Below are positions 62,730 to 64,000 of a stretch of 64,000 bases of DNA, piece after piece. Numbering within the stretch: position 1 is the first letter of the stretch; every line of letters begins with the position of its first letter. Source of the stretch: Streptomyces lateritius (GTDB lineage Bacteria; Actinomycetota; Actinomycetes; Streptomycetales; Streptomycetaceae); NCBI RefSeq assembly GCF_014649715.1, contig NZ_BMTO01000005.1:332214-396213 (forward strand). Reading direction: 5' to 3'. A model generated the notes under the pieces. It was not told the origin of the DNA, searched no databases, and saw only the letters and a program-made list of their open reading frames with translations. The position numbers and the translations under genes are program-made.

Positions 62730-62863
62730 CTCCGGTGGCTCTGTTCATGAGAACGGACAACAGGCGTTCACCGGCTGGCTCTGTTCGGTTCACACAACTT
62801 TGGCGGCACAGCTACTGGGGGTGGCCCTGATCGGCTGTCAGCCCTTTCTGCCAGCATGCTCGT
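62730..62863. repeat. intergenic stretch with a duplicated TGGCTCTGTTC
   Basis: TGGCTCTGTTC appears at 62736-62746 and 62776-62786, 40 bp apart. GGCTCTGTT is a known terminal sequence of some IS5-type elements in streptomycetes, so this may be the scar of an insertion sequence end. The lower GC content compared with flanking genes fits mobile DNA, but no target duplication is obvious. Confidence 0.35.
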
Positions 62864-63406
62864 GTGACAGCTACACGTGAACCGCGTCCGACCGAAGTCA
62901 CTCTCGACTTCCTGCGCTCCGCGTTCCCGCCGGAATGGCGCGAGCCGGCGCTCGGCCGCGAAGCTGTCGCAGCGTGGGAGGCGGAGAACGGGGTGGTCCT
63001 TCCAGAGCCGTACAGGACCTTCATCGCGGAGATCAGCAATGGGTCGAGCCTTGGACCCGCCGGCGACGGTGGTCTCCAGCCACTTGGTTGGCTGCCTGAC
63101 GCCTGGCCCGACCTCGGCTCGCGGCAGCCGGGGGAGTCGTTTCCTCTGCAGTCAGCCTGGTGCTGGGAAGACGACGAGGACGTCGACCCCGAGGACCCGC
63201 GGATCGATGCCGCTTTCAAGAACGGTTCTGTCGTTCTCGGTTCCGAGGACGGGCAGTCCTTCTGGCTTCTGCTGACCACCGGCCCCCGTCGCGGTGACGT
63301 CTGGATGGTCGCCGACGTCGGCGCCATCCCGGTGCCTGGTGACCACGCATGGGGTTTCGAGGAGTGGGTGCGTCGCTGGCACACCGGTGACGGCTGGTGG
63401 GACTGA
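62864..63406 (+). CDS. SMI1/KNR4 family protein
   Basis: A 180-residue protein with the SMI1/KNR4 fold: WEAENGVVLPEPYRTFIAEISNGSSLGPAGDGGLQPLGWLPD is the diagnostic N-terminal block (E-x2-x-LP-x2-x2-F-x5-NG). Many act as immunity proteins for contact-dependent or WXG toxins; none is next to this gene. It is a single-domain protein. The GTG at 62864 has no clear ribosome site. GC content is a little lower than in neighbours, consistent with horizontal origin. Confidence 0.85.
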   Translation: MTATREPRPTEVTLDFLRSAFPPEWREPALGREAVAAWEAENGVVLPEPYRTFIAEISNGSSLGPAGDGGLQPLGWLPDAWPDLGSRQPGESFPLQSAWCWEDDEDVDPEDPRIDAAFKNGSVVLGSEDGQSFWLLLTTGPRRGDVWMVADVGAIPVPGDHAWGFEEWVRRWHTGDGWWD

Positions 63407-63486
63407 ACGCTCCGTCCTGCGGAGACGAAGCTCACGGTCCGAATCCGCAGACTTGCGGTGAAGAGTCCCCACGCTGACTTGCCGTC

Positions 63487-63760
63487 ATGCTTCGTGGCTT
63501 GAGCGGCTGCGTTCGGCATTGGTCGAGGTGGGTCTCGCTTTGGCCGGCCGAGTCGGCGCCCGTCTGGCGGACGTCTTCGGCATGTCCATCAGCCGCAGCA
63601 CGGTACTTCGGCCGGCCGGTGCGATATCTGACCCGGCACCGTCGGCTCCGCACGTGGTGGCATCGACGAGGACGCGATGCGCAAGGTCGTGTCTAGAGGC
63701 AGCCGCCGTCGCCGCCTGGCTTGCTGAGTGTCCTGAGGCTGAGGTGGTCCGGTACCCACT
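63487..63760 (+). pseudogene. degenerate ISL3-family transposase fragment
   Basis: In one frame the sequence gives VEVGLALAGRVGARLADVFGMSISRSTVLR, and after a gap AAAVAAWLAECPEAEVV. Both match internal blocks of ISL3-type transposases (…GLALAGRAGARLA…SRSTLLR… AATLAAWLA-HPGVEVVCRDR) that I recall from streptomycetes. The intervening part, with the first catalytic Asp (the VLGVDDFA region), is damaged, and further catalytic residues are missing. No terminal inverted repeats are found. Confidence 0.6.
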
Positions 63761-64000
63761 GCCGGCTTGCCTTGCACGGCCGGTCCCTGGATGCGCCGGT
63801 CGTGCCCGATCACACGAAAGCAGTCGACTCCGTCACGCGGCGGCGATCGCCTGGCAGGCGGTCAAGGCGGGTGAGCCGCTCACCGTGTTGTCACTCGAGC
63901 CCAGGCTGTATGCGGGAGGAACAAGCATCACTCCGCTGAAGCCCACCTGATCGCGTCGCCTCCACACGTCGGCGCCACCTCACAGGAACGGCGGGCGGTT
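63761..64000. other. end-of-window region without supported gene
   Basis: About 240 bp after the transposase remnant. One plus-strand frame gives ARSHESSRLRHAAAIAWQAVKAGEPLTVLSLEPRLYAGGTSITPLKPT and stops at 63950, but it shows no recognisable family and no start. Probably more decayed mobile-element sequence. Confidence 0.4.

Overview
The window reads as chromosomal DNA of a Streptomyces or very close relative. It is very GC-rich with strong third-position GC bias. It uses GTG and occasional TTG starts, often has ATGA/TGATG overlaps between co-directional genes, and carries typical Streptomyces families (SSI protease inhibitor, SpoIIE-type phosphatase with GAF/PAS, NPP1 protein, DUF2975/HTH pair, F420-type LLM enzyme, maltokinase-cap protein). 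No rRNA, tRNA, CRISPR array or prophage was seen. The gene mix is accessory: several specialised-metabolite gene sets, many one-gene/one-regulator pairs, and a concentration of broken genes.

Layout. 0-6.4 kb: the start of a FAD oxidoreductase, an Xaa-Pro aminopeptidase, a secreted M9 collagenase, and a FAD/Rieske oxidoreductase coupled to a small Pro-rich protein. 6.4-13.1 kb: an iron-responsive island. A three-domain adenylation/carrier/membrane-acyltransferase protein diverges from an FbpABC-type ferric iron ABC transporter, and the shared intergenic region carries a strong and a weaker DmdR/IdeR-type iron box. 13.2-18.9 kb: a tightly overlapping five-gene operon (OleA-like ketosynthase III, family 2 glycosyltransferase, adenylate-forming ligase, cytochrome P450, OleD-like dehydrogenase). 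I read it as an uncharacterised head-to-head condensation (beta-lactone or olefin-type) pathway; it is the best candidate here for an undescribed system. 19-30.4 kb: HIBYL-CoA hydrolase-like protein, an EF-G paralogue, a broken yidD, maltokinase-cap protein, glutaminase, SSI inhibitor, GAF-PAS-GAF-PP2C phosphatase, VOC protein, DUF1272 protein and an aldehyde dehydrogenase.

30.5-41 kb contains several decayed genes (solute-binding protein, HAD phosphatase, ArsR-type regulator, aldo/keto reductase) between intact genes: NPP1 protein, AraC/metallo-beta-lactamase-fold pair, SDR/TetR pair, class A beta-lactamase and a cold-shock protein. 41-50 kb: DUF2975/HTH pair, FAD oxidoreductase plus polysaccharide pyruvyl transferase-like protein, lactonase, saccharopine dehydrogenase-like protein next to a GlxA-type AraC regulator, phosphoesterase and alpha/beta hydrolase. 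50-53.8 kb: a type III PKS, ICMT-type methyltransferase, flavoprotein and divergent UbiA prenyltransferase, resembling srsABC alkylresorcinol/quinone loci. 53.8-59.2 kb: LLM-class enzyme, AhpD-like protein, and a rifampicin-resistance module (rox, with a recognisable rifamycin-associated element lying inside the 3' end of an overlapping EamA exporter gene and a divergent LysR regulator). 59.2-64 kb: secreted nuclease-like phosphodiesterase, FG-GAP protein, SMI1/KNR4 protein and a decayed ISL3-type transposase.

Two regulatory themes recur. Many genes sit in divergent pairs with a regulator and an identifiable repeat in the shared promoter (TetR, AraC, LysR, DUF2975/HTH). At least seven genes have a TANNNT hexamer 6-7 nt before the start codon, so they are probably read from leaderless mRNAs. 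Functional calls are from family and motif recognition by eye; no database search was run.
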